Assembly: GCF_006439395.2 (NCBI RefSeq)
Contig: NZ_CP083950.1
Coordinates: forward strand, 496,001-560,000
Reading direction: 5' to 3'
Length of the DNA: 64,000 bases
Origin: Mesorhizobium sp. B4-1-4
Lineage (GTDB): Bacteria > Pseudomonadota > Alphaproteobacteria > Rhizobiales > Rhizobiaceae
A program made the translations under genes and the position numbers. Positions 33,713 through 43,480 of the stretch are shown piece by piece. Position 1 is the first letter of the stretch; every line of letters begins with the position of its first letter. The notes beneath the pieces are model-generated. The model had not been told where the DNA came from. It was given only the letters and a program-made list of their open reading frames with translations, and made no database searches.

Positions 33713-35407
33713 ATGCAATTTTCCCTCATCCTGCTGCATCTGGCGGGTGCCGTCATACTGCTGCTCTGGGCCGTGCGCATGGTGCGCACCGGCGTCGAGC
33801 TGGCCTGCGGGCCTGCATTGCGCGATGCCCTGAGACAGGCTCGCGGTGCGCGGATCAAATCGGCGGGGGTCGGCACCGTGCTTGCCGTCCTGCTGCAAAG
33901 TTCCACGGCCGTCGCCATGCTGGCAGCTGGCTTTGCCGCAAGCGGTATGGTTTCGGTTTCGGCCGGGCTGGCAATCCTGCTTGGCGCCGATCTTGGCTCC
34001 GCCTTGGTCGTGCAGGTGCTCTCGTTCGACTTGAGCTGGCTCGTACCCGCGCTGATCCTGATCGGCGGCGCGATGTTCCTGATGTTCGAGGCGCGCGGCA
34101 TCAAGCAAGGTGGGCGCATCCTGATGGGCATAGCGTTCGTTCTGTTGTCGCTGCACATGATCGGCGAGGCGACCGCGCCGATGCGCCAGAGCACGCTGCT
34201 GCCCTTGGTGATTTCCTATTTGCGCGCGGACTATTTCACGGCCTTTGCCGCCGCCGCCCTGTTCACGTGGCTGATCCATTCCAGCGTGGCGGCGATCCTG
34301 CTGTTCGTCACGCTCGCCGCGCAAGGCGTCTTGCCTGTCGAGGTCGGTCTGTTCTTCATCCTCGGCGCCAATTGCGGCGGTGCGCTGATCGCGGTGTGGC
34401 TGACGCGCGGCGAGCCCGTCGAGGCGCGCCGCATCCCCCTTGGCAATCTGATCTTCCGCGGCACGGCCGCGCTCGCCGCCCTGTTCGCCCTTCAGGAAAT
34501 GGCGTTCCCGACACATCTTTTCGGTGCGACAGAAGGCCGGCAACTGGTCAACCTGCATCTCGCCTTCAATCTGGCTCTGGTCATCTGCTGCCTGCCCTTC
34601 GCTGGCCTGGTGGAAAGGCTGGTGACCTTGCTGGTCGGCGACAAGCCGCCGGCAAAGGACAGTACTGATCTGATGTCGCGTCGCGCCAGCGCGCTCGATC
34701 GCAGCGTCATGCGGACACCCCGTCTTGCGCTGGCCAGCGCGACCCGCGAGTTGCTGCGCATGGGTGAAGTCGTCGAGGTGATGCTGGGTCCGGTGATGGA
34801 TTTCTTCGACGCCGGCACTGCCGATCAGATCCGTCAGGCGCGCAAGCTCGATGACGAGGTCAACCGCGCCCACACCGACATCAAGCTCTACATTGCCGAG
34901 GTCAATCGCGGCAGCATGACCGCGGCCGAGGCCCGCCGCGGCATCGAACTCACCGATTTCGCCATCAATCTCGAACGGGCCGGCGATATCGTCGCCAAGA
35001 ACCTGCTCGTGCTTGCCGGGGAATTGCGGGACAAGAATCTGCGCTTTTCACGCGACGGCTGGGGCGAACTGGGCGGGCTTCACAGCCGTGTCATGGCCAA
35101 CATGCAGCTTGCGCTCAACGTGTTGGTATCGGGCGACCTCGATTCGGCGCGGCAACTCGTGGTCGAGAAGGAGCGTATGCGCAAGCTGGAACGCATGAGC
35201 CATGATCGTCACCTCAAGCGCCTGCAATCGGGAATGCCGCAGAGCATCGACACCAGCGACATTCATCTGGAGGCGGTCAGGGCGCTGAAGGAAATCAACT
35301 CGCTGATGGCGTCGGTCGCCTATCCCCTGCTGACGCAAAGCGGCGATCTGCTTGAAAGCCGGCTGGCCACGCGCGCCGCGGACGCAATGGCGCCCGTGCC
35401 AGCCTGA
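33713..35407 (+). CDS. Na+/phosphate cotransporter family protein with PhoU domain
   Basis: The 564 residues have two Na/Pi-cotransporter repeats (about 1-140 and 165-305), each carrying the signature region: LLQSSTAVAMLAAGF in the first and LIHSSVAAILLFVTLA in the second. A PhoU-like helical domain follows from about 345. ATG 33713 is preceded by GGAGGCG. Bacterial NptA/YjbB-type proteins move phosphate and YjbB exports it. Placed between the LysR regulator and phnW, it may export phosphate released when phosphonates serve as carbon or nitrogen source. The direction of transport cannot be read from sequence. Confidence 0.88.
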   Translation: MQFSLILLHLAGAVILLLWAVRMVRTGVELACGPALRDALRQARGARIKSAGVGTVLAVLLQSSTAVAMLAAGFAASGMVSVSAGLAILLGADLGSALVVQVLSFDLSWLVPALILIGGAMFLMFEARGIKQGGRILMGIAFVLLSLHMIGEATAPMRQSTLLPLVISYLRADYFTAFAAAALFTWLIHSSVAAILLFVTLAAQGVLPVEVGLFFILGANCGGALIAVWLTRGEPVEARRIPLGNLIFRGTAALAALFALQEMAFPTHLFGATEGRQLVNLHLAFNLALVICCLPFAGLVERLVTLLVGDKPPAKDSTDLMSRRASALDRSVMRTPRLALASATRELLRMGEVVEVMLGPVMDFFDAGTADQIRQARKLDDEVNRAHTDIKLYIAEVNRGSMTAAEARRGIELTDFAINLERAGDIVAKNLLVLAGELRDKNLRFSRDGWGELGGLHSRVMANMQLALNVLVSGDLDSARQLVVEKERMRKLERMSHDRHLKRLQSGMPQSIDTSDIHLEAVRALKEINSLMASVAYPLLTQSGDLLESRLATRAADAMAPVPA

Positions 35408-35531
35408 CAGAGATGGCAATTCTACCATCGTGGAAATCGATACTTCGATACAAAATAACGATTTTACAAATATGTCATTCCGGCCGAGAGTAAGGCCGCA
35501 TCAAAAAGCAGCGACCTGTCGGAGGACACCC

Positions 35532-36731
35532 ATGCTCGCCGAGACGAAATTTGCCGCGGAGCCGCTGGCCATGCCGGCGCTGGGCGAGCCCTATCTCTTG
35601 ACCCCGGGCCCGCTCACCACGGCCTATTCGGTCAAGCAGGCCATGCTGCGCGACTGGGGATCGTGGGACGGCGACTTCCGCGCCATGACATCAGACATGC
35701 GCCGCCGCCTGCTGGCGCTGACCGGTGACGCGAAAGGCGAATTCGATTGCGTGCCGATGCAGGGCAGCGGCTCCTTCTGCGTCGAGGCGATGCTGGGCTC
35801 GTTCGTGCCGAAAGACGGCAAGGTTCTGGTGCTGGCCAACGGCGCCTACGGCCTGCGCGCCGCGCAGACCATGCAGTATCTCGGTCGTGCCTATACGCTG
35901 ATCGACAAGGGCGACTATCTGCCGCCGCGCGGCGACGAGGTAGCGGCAGCCCTTGAAGCCGACCCCGCCATCACGCATGTAATCGCCATCCATTGCGAAA
36001 CCAGCTCGGGCATCCTCAATCCGGTCGCCGAGATTGCCGAGGCCGTCCAAGCCAAGGGCCGCAAGCTGCTGGTCGATTCCATGAGCGCCTTCGGCGCGGT
36101 CGCGCTCGACGTCAACGAGATCCGCTACGAGGCGATGGTTTCCTCCGCCAACAAATGCATCGAGGGTGTGCCAGGCTTCGGCTTCATCATCGCCCGCAAA
36201 AGCGAACTTGAGGCCGCCAAGGGCCGCAGCCATTCGCTGTCGCTCGACGTCCACGCACAATGGGCACATATGAACAAGACCGGCCAGTGGCGCTACACGC
36301 CGCCGACGCATGTCGTCGCCGCTTTCCTCGAAGCGCTGCGCCAGCACGAAGCCGAAGGCGGCGTCGCCGGCCGTGGCGCCCGCTACACCAGGAACCGCGA
36401 CGTCATGGTGGCCGGCATGCGCGAACTCGGTTTCGAGACCTTGCTGAAAGACCGTTGGCTGTCGCCGATCATCGTCACCTTCTTCAATCCGGCCCATGCC
36501 AACTTCGCCTTTGATCGCTTCTACGAGCTGATGAAGGACAAGGGCTTCATCATCTATCCGGGTAAGCTGACGGTCGTGGATTCCTTCCGCGTCGGCTGCA
36601 TCGGCCAGATGGACGAACATGTCATGCGCCGCGTCGTCGAGACAGCGGCGGAGTCACTGAAGGAAATGGGCGTCGACACCGCCGCTCCACCCGCCGCGGC
36701 AATCGCCGAGCGTGCCAAACTCGCCGCCTGA
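35532..36731 (+). CDS. phnW: 2-aminoethylphosphonate:pyruvate transaminase
   Basis: Converts AEP and pyruvate to phosphonoacetaldehyde and alanine. Fold-type-I PLP enzyme of 399 residues; Lys208 in SSANKCIEGVPGFG is the Schiff-base lysine and DSMSAFG at 182-188 carries the Asp that binds the PLP ring. ATG 35532 has GGAGGA at seven-base spacing; a frame starting at 35352 reaches back into the previous gene and is not credible. Next in line are phnA and phnY, forming the phosphonoacetate route rather than the phosphonatase (PhnX) route, for which no gene is seen here. Confidence 0.95.
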   Translation: MLAETKFAAEPLAMPALGEPYLLTPGPLTTAYSVKQAMLRDWGSWDGDFRAMTSDMRRRLLALTGDAKGEFDCVPMQGSGSFCVEAMLGSFVPKDGKVLVLANGAYGLRAAQTMQYLGRAYTLIDKGDYLPPRGDEVAAALEADPAITHVIAIHCETSSGILNPVAEIAEAVQAKGRKLLVDSMSAFGAVALDVNEIRYEAMVSSANKCIEGVPGFGFIIARKSELEAAKGRSHSLSLDVHAQWAHMNKTGQWRYTPPTHVVAAFLEALRQHEAEGGVAGRGARYTRNRDVMVAGMRELGFETLLKDRWLSPIIVTFFNPAHANFAFDRFYELMKDKGFIIYPGKLTVVDSFRVGCIGQMDEHVMRRVVETAAESLKEMGVDTAAPPAAAIAERAKLAA

Positions 36732-36757
36732 AGCGGCAGGATTTCAAGGGATTTTCG

Positions 36758-38014
36758 ATGAACCAGATGTCTCCCGTTAACGTCGCCGTCAACGGCCGCA
36801 CCTACGCCTGGCCGCGCGTGCCCGCCATCGCCATTTGTCTCGATGGCTGCGAGCCGGCCTATCTCGACGAGGCTATTCATGCCGGGCTGATGCCGGCTTT
36901 GGTCAGGATCAAGCAGAAGGGCACGGTGCTCATGGCGCACTCGGTCATCCCGAGCTTCACCAACCCCAACAATCTCTCGATCGCCACCGGCCGGCCGCCG
37001 TCGGTGCATGGCATCTGCGGCAACTATCTCTACGAGCGTGAGACCGGCAAGGAAGTGATGATGAACGACCCGCGCTTCCTGCGCGCGCCGACCATCTTCC
37101 AGGCCTTCTACGACGCCGGCGCCAAGGTTGCCGTGGTGACCGCCAAGGACAAATTGCGCGCGCTGCTCGGCAAGGGGCTGGCTTTCGACGAAGGCCGTGC
37201 GCTGTGCTTCTCGGCGGAAAAGTCCGACACCACCACCAAGGCCGAGCACGGCATCGACAACGCCTCGAAGCACTTCGGCCTCCCGGTGCCGGAAGTCTAT
37301 TCAGCTGAGCTGTCGGAATTCGTCTTCGCCGCAGGCGTCCAACTGCTGAAGGAATTCCGCCCTGACATCATGTACCTGACCACCACCGACTACGTGCAGC
37401 ACAAATATGCGCCCGGCGTGCCACAGGCCAACGCCTTCTACGAGATGTTCGACAAGTACCTGACCGAACTCGATGCGCTGGGCGCGGCGATCGTCGTCAC
37501 CGCCGACCATGGCATGAAGCCCAAGCACAAGGCGGACGGCTCGCCCGACGTCGTCTATGTCCAGGACCTGCTCGACGAATGGCTGGGAAAGGACGCCGCC
37601 CGCGTGATCCTGCCGATCACTGATCCCTATGTCGTGCACCACGGCGCGCTCGGCTCCTTCGCCACCGCCTATCTGCCTGATGGCGCGGACCAGGCCGACA
37701 TCATGGCGCGTCTGGCCAAGGTCGACGGCATCATGCTGGTCGTCGACAGCCCGACGGCCTGCGAACGTTTCGAACTGCCGGCCGACCGCATCGGCGACAT
37801 CGTGCTGATCTCGACCGAGAACAAGACCATTGGCACCAGCGAACACCGGCATGATCTCGCGGCCCTCAACGAACCGCTGCGCTCGCATGGCGGGCTGACC
37901 GAGCAGGAAGTGCCGTTCATCGTCAACCGCGTGCTGCCGGACCTGCCGAATGAGCCAACCTTGCGCAATTTCGACGCCTTCTACTACGCCACCATGGCGG
38001 CGGCCTCGGCGTAG
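36758..38014 (+). CDS. phnA: Phosphonoacetate hydrolase
   Basis: Splits phosphonoacetate into acetate and phosphate; alkaline phosphatase superfamily with two zinc ions. All the catalytic positions that I recall for the S. meliloti enzyme occur with identical numbering in these 418 residues: Asp29, nucleophile Thr68, Asp211, His215, Asp250, His251 and His377. That agreement makes the call unusually firm. It starts 26 bases after phnW and is followed by a large palindromic repeat before phnY. Confidence 0.96.
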   Translation: MNQMSPVNVAVNGRTYAWPRVPAIAICLDGCEPAYLDEAIHAGLMPALVRIKQKGTVLMAHSVIPSFTNPNNLSIATGRPPSVHGICGNYLYERETGKEVMMNDPRFLRAPTIFQAFYDAGAKVAVVTAKDKLRALLGKGLAFDEGRALCFSAEKSDTTTKAEHGIDNASKHFGLPVPEVYSAELSEFVFAAGVQLLKEFRPDIMYLTTTDYVQHKYAPGVPQANAFYEMFDKYLTELDALGAAIVVTADHGMKPKHKADGSPDVVYVQDLLDEWLGKDAARVILPITDPYVVHHGALGSFATAYLPDGADQADIMARLAKVDGIMLVVDSPTACERFELPADRIGDIVLISTENKTIGTSEHRHDLAALNEPLRSHGGLTEQEVPFIVNRVLPDLPNEPTLRNFDAFYYATMAAASA

Positions 38015-38022
38015 GCTGAGCC

Positions 38023-38212
38023 AATGTCGACCCCCACTCCGCCTCGCTTCGCTCGGCACCTCTCCCCCGATCGACGGGGGAGAGGAAAGGCGCCAAGCCG
38101 ATCCCGCCGCGCTTTGGTTGAGAAACAATGGGGCGCTGACGTTGCCAAACTTCCTCTCCCCCGTCGATCGGGGGAGAGGTGGCCCGGAGGGCCGGAGTGG
38201 GGGTCGACCCTG
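38023..38212. repeat. Large palindromic repeat between phnA and phnY
   Basis: The outer ends ATGTCGACCCCCACTCCG and CGGAGTGGGGGTCGACCC are near-perfect inverse complements. Internal copies of CCTCTCCCCC with GATCGACGGGGGAGAGG form two further hairpins at each side. The 190-base element fills the operon gap and carries no gene. Confidence 0.75.
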
Positions 38213-38250
38213 TGCCCCAACGCACCCAAAAATCTGCTGGAGCAGAGCCC

Positions 38251-39708
38251 ATGACCAAACTCGAAACTTCCATCAAGGTGCGCCATGAACCGATGCGCAT
38301 CGCGGGGCGCAAGGTCGATGCCGACGGCGTCGTTCCCGTCCACTACCCTTATACCAACGCTGTCATCGGCACTGTGCCGGCCGGTGGCGCCGAACACGCC
38401 CGCCAGGCCTTCGAAATCGCGGCTGGCTACAAATCGAAACTGACGCGTTACGAGCGCCAGCAGATCCTGTTCCGTACCGCCGAAGCGCTGGCATCGCGCA
38501 AGGAGGAAATCTCCGATCTCATCACGCTGGAACTCGGCATCTCCAAGACCGACTCGCTCTATGAAGTCGGCCGCGCCTATGACGTGTTCACGCTGTCGGC
38601 GCAGATGTGCATCCAGGACGACGGCCAGATCTTCTCCTGCGATCTCACACCGCATGGCAAGGCACGCAAGATTTTCACCACGCGTGAGCCGCTGAAGGCG
38701 ATCTCGGCGATCACGCCGTTCAACCATCCGCTCAACATGGTCTCGCACAAGGTGGCACCGGCGATCGCCACCAACAATTGCGTGGTGGTGAAACCGACCG
38801 AACTGACGCCGATGACGGCGCTGCTGCTCGCCGACATCCTCTACGAAGCCGGCCTGCCGCCGGAAATGCTCTCGGTGGTGACCGGCTGGCCGGCCGACAT
38901 CGGCAACGAAATGATCACCAACGAGAACATCGACCTGATCACATTTACTGGCGGTGTGCCGGTCGGCAAGATGATCGCCCGCACCGCCGGCTACAAGCGC
39001 CAGGTGCTGGAACTCGGCGGCAACGATCCCCTGATCATCCTCAACGATCTCTCCGACGACGATCTGGCCAAGGCCGCCGATCTCGCCGTCGCGGGTGCAA
39101 CCAAGAACTCCGGCCAGCGCTGCACGGCGGTCAAGCGCATCCTCGTCCAGGAAAGCGTCGCTGACCGTTTGGTGCCGATGGTGCTGGAGCGAGCGAAGAA
39201 GATCCGCTTCGGCGATCCGATGGATCGCGCGACCGATCTCGGCACCGTTGTGCACGAGAAGGCGGCGGCTTTGTTCGAAGCCCGCGTTCACATGGCCGCC
39301 GAGCAGGGCGCGGAAATCCTCTACAACCCCGGCCGCCAGGGTGCGCTGCTGCCGCCGATCGTCGTCGATCGTGTGCCGCACACATCCGAACTGGTGATGG
39401 AAGAGACCTTCGGGCCGATCATCCCCATCGTGCGCGCGCCGGACGATGACGAGGCGCTGATCGCGTTGTCCAACTCAACCGCCTTCGGCCTGTCGTCGGG
39501 CGTCTGCACCAATTCCTTTCCCCGCATGCAGAGGTACATCGCCGGCCTGCAGGTCGGCACGGTCAACATCTGGGAAGTGCCGGGTTACCGCATCGAGATG
39601 TCGCCATTTGGCGGTATCAAGGATTCGGGCAATGGCTACAAGGAAGGCGTCATCGAGGCGATGAAGAGCTATACCAATGTAAAGACGTTTTCGCTGCCCT
39701 GGTCCTGA
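38251..39708 (+). CDS. phnY: Phosphonoacetaldehyde dehydrogenase
   Basis: NAD-dependent aldehyde dehydrogenase that oxidises phosphonoacetaldehyde to phosphonoacetate, linking PhnW to PhnA. The 485 residues contain Cys291 in [10 protein letters not shown], the number I recall for S. meliloti PhnY, and Glu254 in VLELGG. NHP at 158-160 in TPFNHPLN holds the oxyanion Asn. ATG 38251 begins the conserved protein; a frame from 38179 would translate the upstream palindromic repeat. Confidence 0.95.
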   Translation: MTKLETSIKVRHEPMRIAGRKVDADGVVPVHYPYTNAVIGTVPAGGAEHARQAFEIAAGYKSKLTRYERQQILFRTAEALASRKEEISDLITLELGISKTDSLYEVGRAYDVFTLSAQMCIQDDGQIFSCDLTPHGKARKIFTTREPLKAISAITPFNHPLNMVSHKVAPAIATNNCVVVKPTELTPMTALLLADILYEAGLPPEMLSVVTGWPADIGNEMITNENIDLITFTGGVPVGKMIARTAGYKRQVLELGGNDPLIILNDLSDDDLAKAADLAVAGATKNSGQRCTAVKRILVQESVADRLVPMVLERAKKIRFGDPMDRATDLGTVVHEKAAALFEARVHMAAEQGAEILYNPGRQGALLPPIVVDRVPHTSELVMEETFGPIIPIVRAPDDDEALIALSNSTAFGLSSGVCTNSFPRMQRYIAGLQVGTVNIWEVPGYRIEMSPFGGIKDSGNGYKEGVIEAMKSYTNVKTFSLPWS

Positions 39709-39781
39709 CCGGACCACACTGGCTGGCAGGACAAATCGAGGGGGCGTTTCGCGCTCCCTCATTCGCGTTTCGGAGAGGGTT

Positions 39782-41140
39782 ATGGCCCCAATATCTGAGC
39801 TTGTGCATACCGAGGGCGATTCCAACACCACGGCGGCGCGCGGCCGCTGGGACGCCGGCCAGGATGATCCGCGTATCCGCGGCCTGCTCGACCGCGACGC
39901 GGCCGCTTTCATGCACCAGAGCCTGTCCAGTCCCTGCCTGTCGACGATCGCCAAGGCGGAAGGCATCTGGATCGAGGACATCGCCGGCCGGCGCTTGATG
40001 GATTTCCACGGCAACAGCGTGCATCACCTTGGTTACGGCCATCCCAGGCTGGTGGCGGCAATCAAGAAGCAGCTCGACGAGCTCTGCTTTGCGCCGCGCC
40101 GCTTCACTTGCGAGCCCGCGGTCGAACTGGCCGAGAAATTGGCGGCACTTGCACCCGGCGACCTCGGCAAGGTGCTGTTCACCACGGGCGGCTCGGATGC
40201 AATCGAGGTGGCGCTGAAGATCGCACGAGCCGCGACTGGCCGCTTCAAGACGGTGTCGTTCTGGGACGCCTTCCATGGCGCTGGCTTCGGCGCCGCCAGC
40301 GTCGGCGGCGAGGCGACCTTCCGTTCCCATATCGCCGGCCCGATGATGACCGGCACCGAGCATGTCGCGCCCTGGGACGGCTATCGCTGCCCCTACGGCC
40401 ACGATTCACTGGAAGCATCCGGGCTCGCTTGCGCCAACATGATCGCCTACGTGCTCGGCCGCGAGCAGGACGTGGCGGCGGTCGTCGCCGAGCCGATGCG
40501 GGCGACGCCAAACCCGCCGCCGCCTGGTTTCTGGAAGCGGGTGCGCGAGGCCTGCGACCGGCACGGCACGCTGCTGATCTTCGACGAGATCCCGACCGGG
40601 CTCGGCAAGACGGGAAAATTCTTCGCCCACGACCATGATGGCGTGACGCCCGACATCGTCGTTCTCGGCAAATCGCTCGGCGGCGGCATCTTGCCGATCG
40701 CCGCCGTCATTGCCCGCCGCGACCTCGATGTCACGGGCGGCTTTGCCATTGGCCACTATACCCACGAGAAGAACCCGGTGACGACGCGCGCCGCGCTGAC
40801 GACAATCGACATTATCCTGGAAGAAGGGCTAGTCGAGCGCTCGGCCGAACTCGGTCGGCACATGCTCGGACGCATGCAGGATCTGATGGCGCGCTCGCCT
40901 CATGTCGGCGACGTCAGGGGCAGGGGGCTGATGGGCGGCGTCGAACTCGTCCAGGACCGAGCCACGCGCCAGCCGGCACGTGAACTTGCGGAACGCGTCT
41001 TCTACACGTGCCTGGAGCAAGGGCTGAGCTTCAAAATCAGCCAGGGCAATGTGCTGACGCTCTCGCCGCCGCTGGTCATCTCGAAAGCCGATCTCGATCG
41101 CGCGCTCGATATCGTCGAGGCCGCGGTGCTGGCGGCCTGA
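39782..41140 (+). CDS. pbfA: PLP-dependent class III transaminase-like enzyme, probable (R)-1-hydroxy-2-aminoethylphosphonate ammonia-lyase
   Basis: The 452 residues have the class III aminotransferase fold, with Asp268 in LIFDEIPTGLG and Lys297 in VVLGKSLGGG. Enzymes of this group next to phnW/phnY act as PbfA, a lyase that turns (R)-1-hydroxy-AEP into phosphonoacetaldehyde and ammonia and so feeds the same pathway. The position 73 bases after phnY supports this. Sequence alone would also allow a diaminobutyrate or other transaminase. The short spacing of GGAGAGGG to ATG 39782 is unusual but usable. A 2-hydroxyacid dehydrogenase follows after two bases. Confidence 0.75.
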   Translation: MAPISELVHTEGDSNTTAARGRWDAGQDDPRIRGLLDRDAAAFMHQSLSSPCLSTIAKAEGIWIEDIAGRRLMDFHGNSVHHLGYGHPRLVAAIKKQLDELCFAPRRFTCEPAVELAEKLAALAPGDLGKVLFTTGGSDAIEVALKIARAATGRFKTVSFWDAFHGAGFGAASVGGEATFRSHIAGPMMTGTEHVAPWDGYRCPYGHDSLEASGLACANMIAYVLGREQDVAAVVAEPMRATPNPPPPGFWKRVREACDRHGTLLIFDEIPTGLGKTGKFFAHDHDGVTPDIVVLGKSLGGGILPIAAVIARRDLDVTGGFAIGHYTHEKNPVTTRAALTTIDIILEEGLVERSAELGRHMLGRMQDLMARSPHVGDVRGRGLMGGVELVQDRATRQPARELAERVFYTCLEQGLSFKISQGNVLTLSPPLVISKADLDRALDIVEAAVLAA

Positions 41141-41142
41141 CC

Positions 41143-42153
41143 ATGAAAGCCGTGCGCACCGACCAGGAACTCGAATGCCCCGGCATCGATGCCGGCTTGC
41201 GGGGGAGGGGCGTCGAACTGGTGACGCTGCCCGAAGGCATTCCCGAAGCCGATCTCATCAGCGCGGTCGCCGACGCCGACCTTCTGCTCATGTGCTACAC
41301 ACCGATAACCGCTGCGGTAATCGAGGCAGCTCCTAGATTGAAGGGCATCGTCAAATATGGCGTCGGCATCGATGCCATCGACGTCCCTGCCGCGATGCGG
41401 AGCGGCATCCCGGTCGTCAATGTGCCCGAATATGCCGAGGAAACCGTCGCCGAAGGCGCCTTCGCGCTGATGATCGCGCTTGCCAAGCGGCTGCCGGCCA
41501 TTACGGCGGCGGTGTCGCGCGATGGCTGGGTCTGGCCCGGGCAGCGTTGGCTTGGGCGCGATATTTCCGGCGCCACGCTGGGCCTGGTCGGCTGCGGCAA
41601 GATCGGCCGCAGCATGGCGCGCATGGCCGGGCAAGGGTTTCACGCACGGGTTCTTGGTTTCGATCCCGGTGTCGATGCAGCGACGATGCACGCTGCCGGC
41701 ATCGAGAAGGCCGACGATCTCCACACCATGCTACGGGCCTGCGACTTCCTTTCCATCCATTGTGTGCTGAACGACAAGACGCGTGGCCTGATCGGCAAGG
41801 CCGAACTCGATTGCATGAAAACTTCCGCCGTCATCGTCAACGTTTCTCGCGGCGCGCTGATCGATGAGGCGGCGCTCGTCGAGGCGATCCTCGCCGGGCG
41901 CATAGCCGGCGCCGGGCTCGACGTCTATTCGGTCGAGCCTTTGGCGAAGTCCGGCCATCCGATGAGCGCATTGTTCGGTCGCGACAATGTGATCCTCTTT
42001 CCGCATCTCACATTTTTCACGGCGCAAGCGATGCGCCGGCTTGAAGAGGACACGCTCGCCCGCTGCTTCGAAATCCTCGACGGGCGTCCGGTGACCATCC
42101 GCTCGTTCGATCCTCGTCTGCGGGCGCAGACGGCAGGCGTTTTATTCTCCTGA
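41143..42153 (+). CDS. D-isomer-specific 2-hydroxyacid dehydrogenase
   Basis: Encodes 336 residues with the NAD motif GLVGCGKIGRSMARM, a catalytic Arg in NVSRGALIDEAAL, and a catalytic His in LFPHLTFFT. The family reduces or oxidises 2-keto/2-hydroxy acids. It starts two bases after the stop of the pbfA-like gene, so it is translated with it and probably takes part in phosphonate metabolism, for instance on a phosphono-hydroxy or keto acid. No family-level evidence fixes a substrate. The ATG at 41143 is the first credible start; a longer frame overlaps the upstream gene deeply. Confidence 0.82.
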   Translation: MKAVRTDQELECPGIDAGLRGRGVELVTLPEGIPEADLISAVADADLLLMCYTPITAAVIEAAPRLKGIVKYGVGIDAIDVPAAMRSGIPVVNVPEYAEETVAEGAFALMIALAKRLPAITAAVSRDGWVWPGQRWLGRDISGATLGLVGCGKIGRSMARMAGQGFHARVLGFDPGVDAATMHAAGIEKADDLHTMLRACDFLSIHCVLNDKTRGLIGKAELDCMKTSAVIVNVSRGALIDEAALVEAILAGRIAGAGLDVYSVEPLAKSGHPMSALFGRDNVILFPHLTFFTAQAMRRLEEDTLARCFEILDGRPVTIRSFDPRLRAQTAGVLFS

Positions 42154-42240
42154 TTTCCATCACCTTTTAACTTTCAGGACCCCTGCCTCGGGCCGATTCC
42201 GCGCCCCTAAAATGCGTCCACGACATGGATGCGACAGTTC

Positions 42241-42274
42241 TATGACAAATATCAGAGGAAGTTTGTCTGTCATA
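42241..42274. promoter_or_regulatory. Inverted repeat upstream of the AEP importer
   Basis: TATGACA (42241-42247) and TGTCATA (42268-42274) are perfect inverse complements 20 bases apart, in an AT-rich stretch. It is about 145 bases before the binding-protein gene and may be a regulator site or part of the promoter. Confidence 0.4.
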
Positions 42275-42332
42275 AAATAAATAGATTTTACTTATCGATC
42301 ACCAATCCTCAGAGTTGTCATAACGACGACAT

Positions 42333-42371
42333 CCAATCGGCTCAACGTCCGTCAGAGACCGAGCCGATTGG
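42333..42371 (+). promoter_or_regulatory. Strong stem-loop in the leader of the AEP importer operon
   Basis: CCAATCGGCTC (42333-42343) pairs perfectly with GAGCCGATTGG (42361-42371) around a 17-base loop, ending 48 bases before the first gene. No T run follows, so simple termination is unlikely; an mRNA-stability or translation-control element is possible. Confidence 0.5.
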
Positions 42372-42419
42372 TCCTAGTGCATCGCAGAATGTGCCTTCAA
42401 TCATAAAGGGGAACTGGTC

Positions 42420-43448
42420 ATGAAATCACGAAACGCAACCATGGTCGCGGCCTTTGCCGCATTGCTCGCGTCGGCCGCTCTCGTCGGACCGGCACTCGCC
42501 GACGGCGTCGTCACCATCTATTCCGCCGATGGCCTGCATGACGGCAATGGCAGCTGGTACGAGACCGAATTCGCCGCCTTCACCAAGGCCACCGGCATCA
42601 CCGTACAATATATCGAGGCAGGTTCGGGCGGCGTCGTCGAGCGCGTCGCCAAGGAGAAGTCGAACCCGCAGGCCGATGTTCTGGTGACCTTGCCGCCCTT
42701 CATCCAGCGCGCGGCCGCAGATGGCCTGCTGCAGGATTACAAGCCTGAGGCCGCATCCCAGATCGACGGCGGCACCGACAAGTACCGGCCGCTGGTCAAC
42801 AACTATATGAACTTCATCTACAACAGCGCCGTGCTGTCGGAAGCGCCGAAGAGCTACAACGACCTGCTCGATCCGAAGTTCAAGGGCAAGATCCAGTATT
42901 CGACTCCCGGCCAGGCCGGCGACGGCACCGCCGTCATGCTGCAGATCATTCACGCCTTCGGCGGCGAGGATGCTGGCTTCGCCTTCATGAAGAAACTGCA
43001 GGACAACAATGTCGGCCCGTCCGCCTCCACCGGCAAGCTGACCGCGCTGGTCAACAAGGGCGAATTGCATGTCGCCAACGGCGATTTGCAGATGAACATG
43101 TCGCAGATGGCCGACAATCCCAACATCAAGGTGTTCTGGCCCGCTGGTCCGGACGGCACCCGCTCCACCTTCGCGCTGCCCTATGAAATCGGCCTGGTCA
43201 CCGGTGCGCCGAACGCCGACAACGGCAAGAAGCTGATCGACTTCCTGCTATCCAAGGAAGCCCAGTCCACCGTAAGCTCGATTGCCATCGGTATGCCCGC
43301 CCGCAAGGACGTGAAGCCGTCCGACGCCAATTTCGCCAAGTTGCAGGAGGCGATGAAGGGCCTGACCATCTGGTCGCCGAACTGGGATGACGCGCTGGCC
43401 AAGCTTCCCGACTACGTCAAGAAGTGGAACGAAGCGACCGGAAGTTGA
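42420..43448 (+). CDS. phnS: 2-aminoethylphosphonate ABC importer, substrate-binding protein
   Basis: Periplasmic binding protein of 342 residues. The signal peptide spans 1-27 (MKSR, hydrophobic core, cleavage after ALA before DG). The mature protein begins [18 protein letters not shown], a hallmark I associate with the PhnS/AepX group of Fe3+/spermidine-type binding proteins that take AEP. AGGGGA precedes ATG 42420 at good spacing. It heads a four-gene importer operon and is placed right after the AEP-degrading genes. Confidence 0.9.
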   Translation: MKSRNATMVAAFAALLASAALVGPALADGVVTIYSADGLHDGNGSWYETEFAAFTKATGITVQYIEAGSGGVVERVAKEKSNPQADVLVTLPPFIQRAAADGLLQDYKPEAASQIDGGTDKYRPLVNNYMNFIYNSAVLSEAPKSYNDLLDPKFKGKIQYSTPGQAGDGTAVMLQIIHAFGGEDAGFAFMKKLQDNNVGPSASTGKLTALVNKGELHVANGDLQMNMSQMADNPNIKVFWPAGPDGTRSTFALPYEIGLVTGAPNADNGKKLIDFLLSKEAQSTVSSIAIGMPARKDVKPSDANFAKLQEAMKGLTIWSPNWDDALAKLPDYVKKWNEATGS

Positions 43449-43480
43449 TCCCCAAGGGAACCAGTCGGGAGAACAACGCC

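Noticed and set aside
37984..39381. 465-codon minus-strand frame opposite phnY
   Set aside because: Shadow of an aldehyde dehydrogenase with all active-site residues; it also covers the palindromic repeat.
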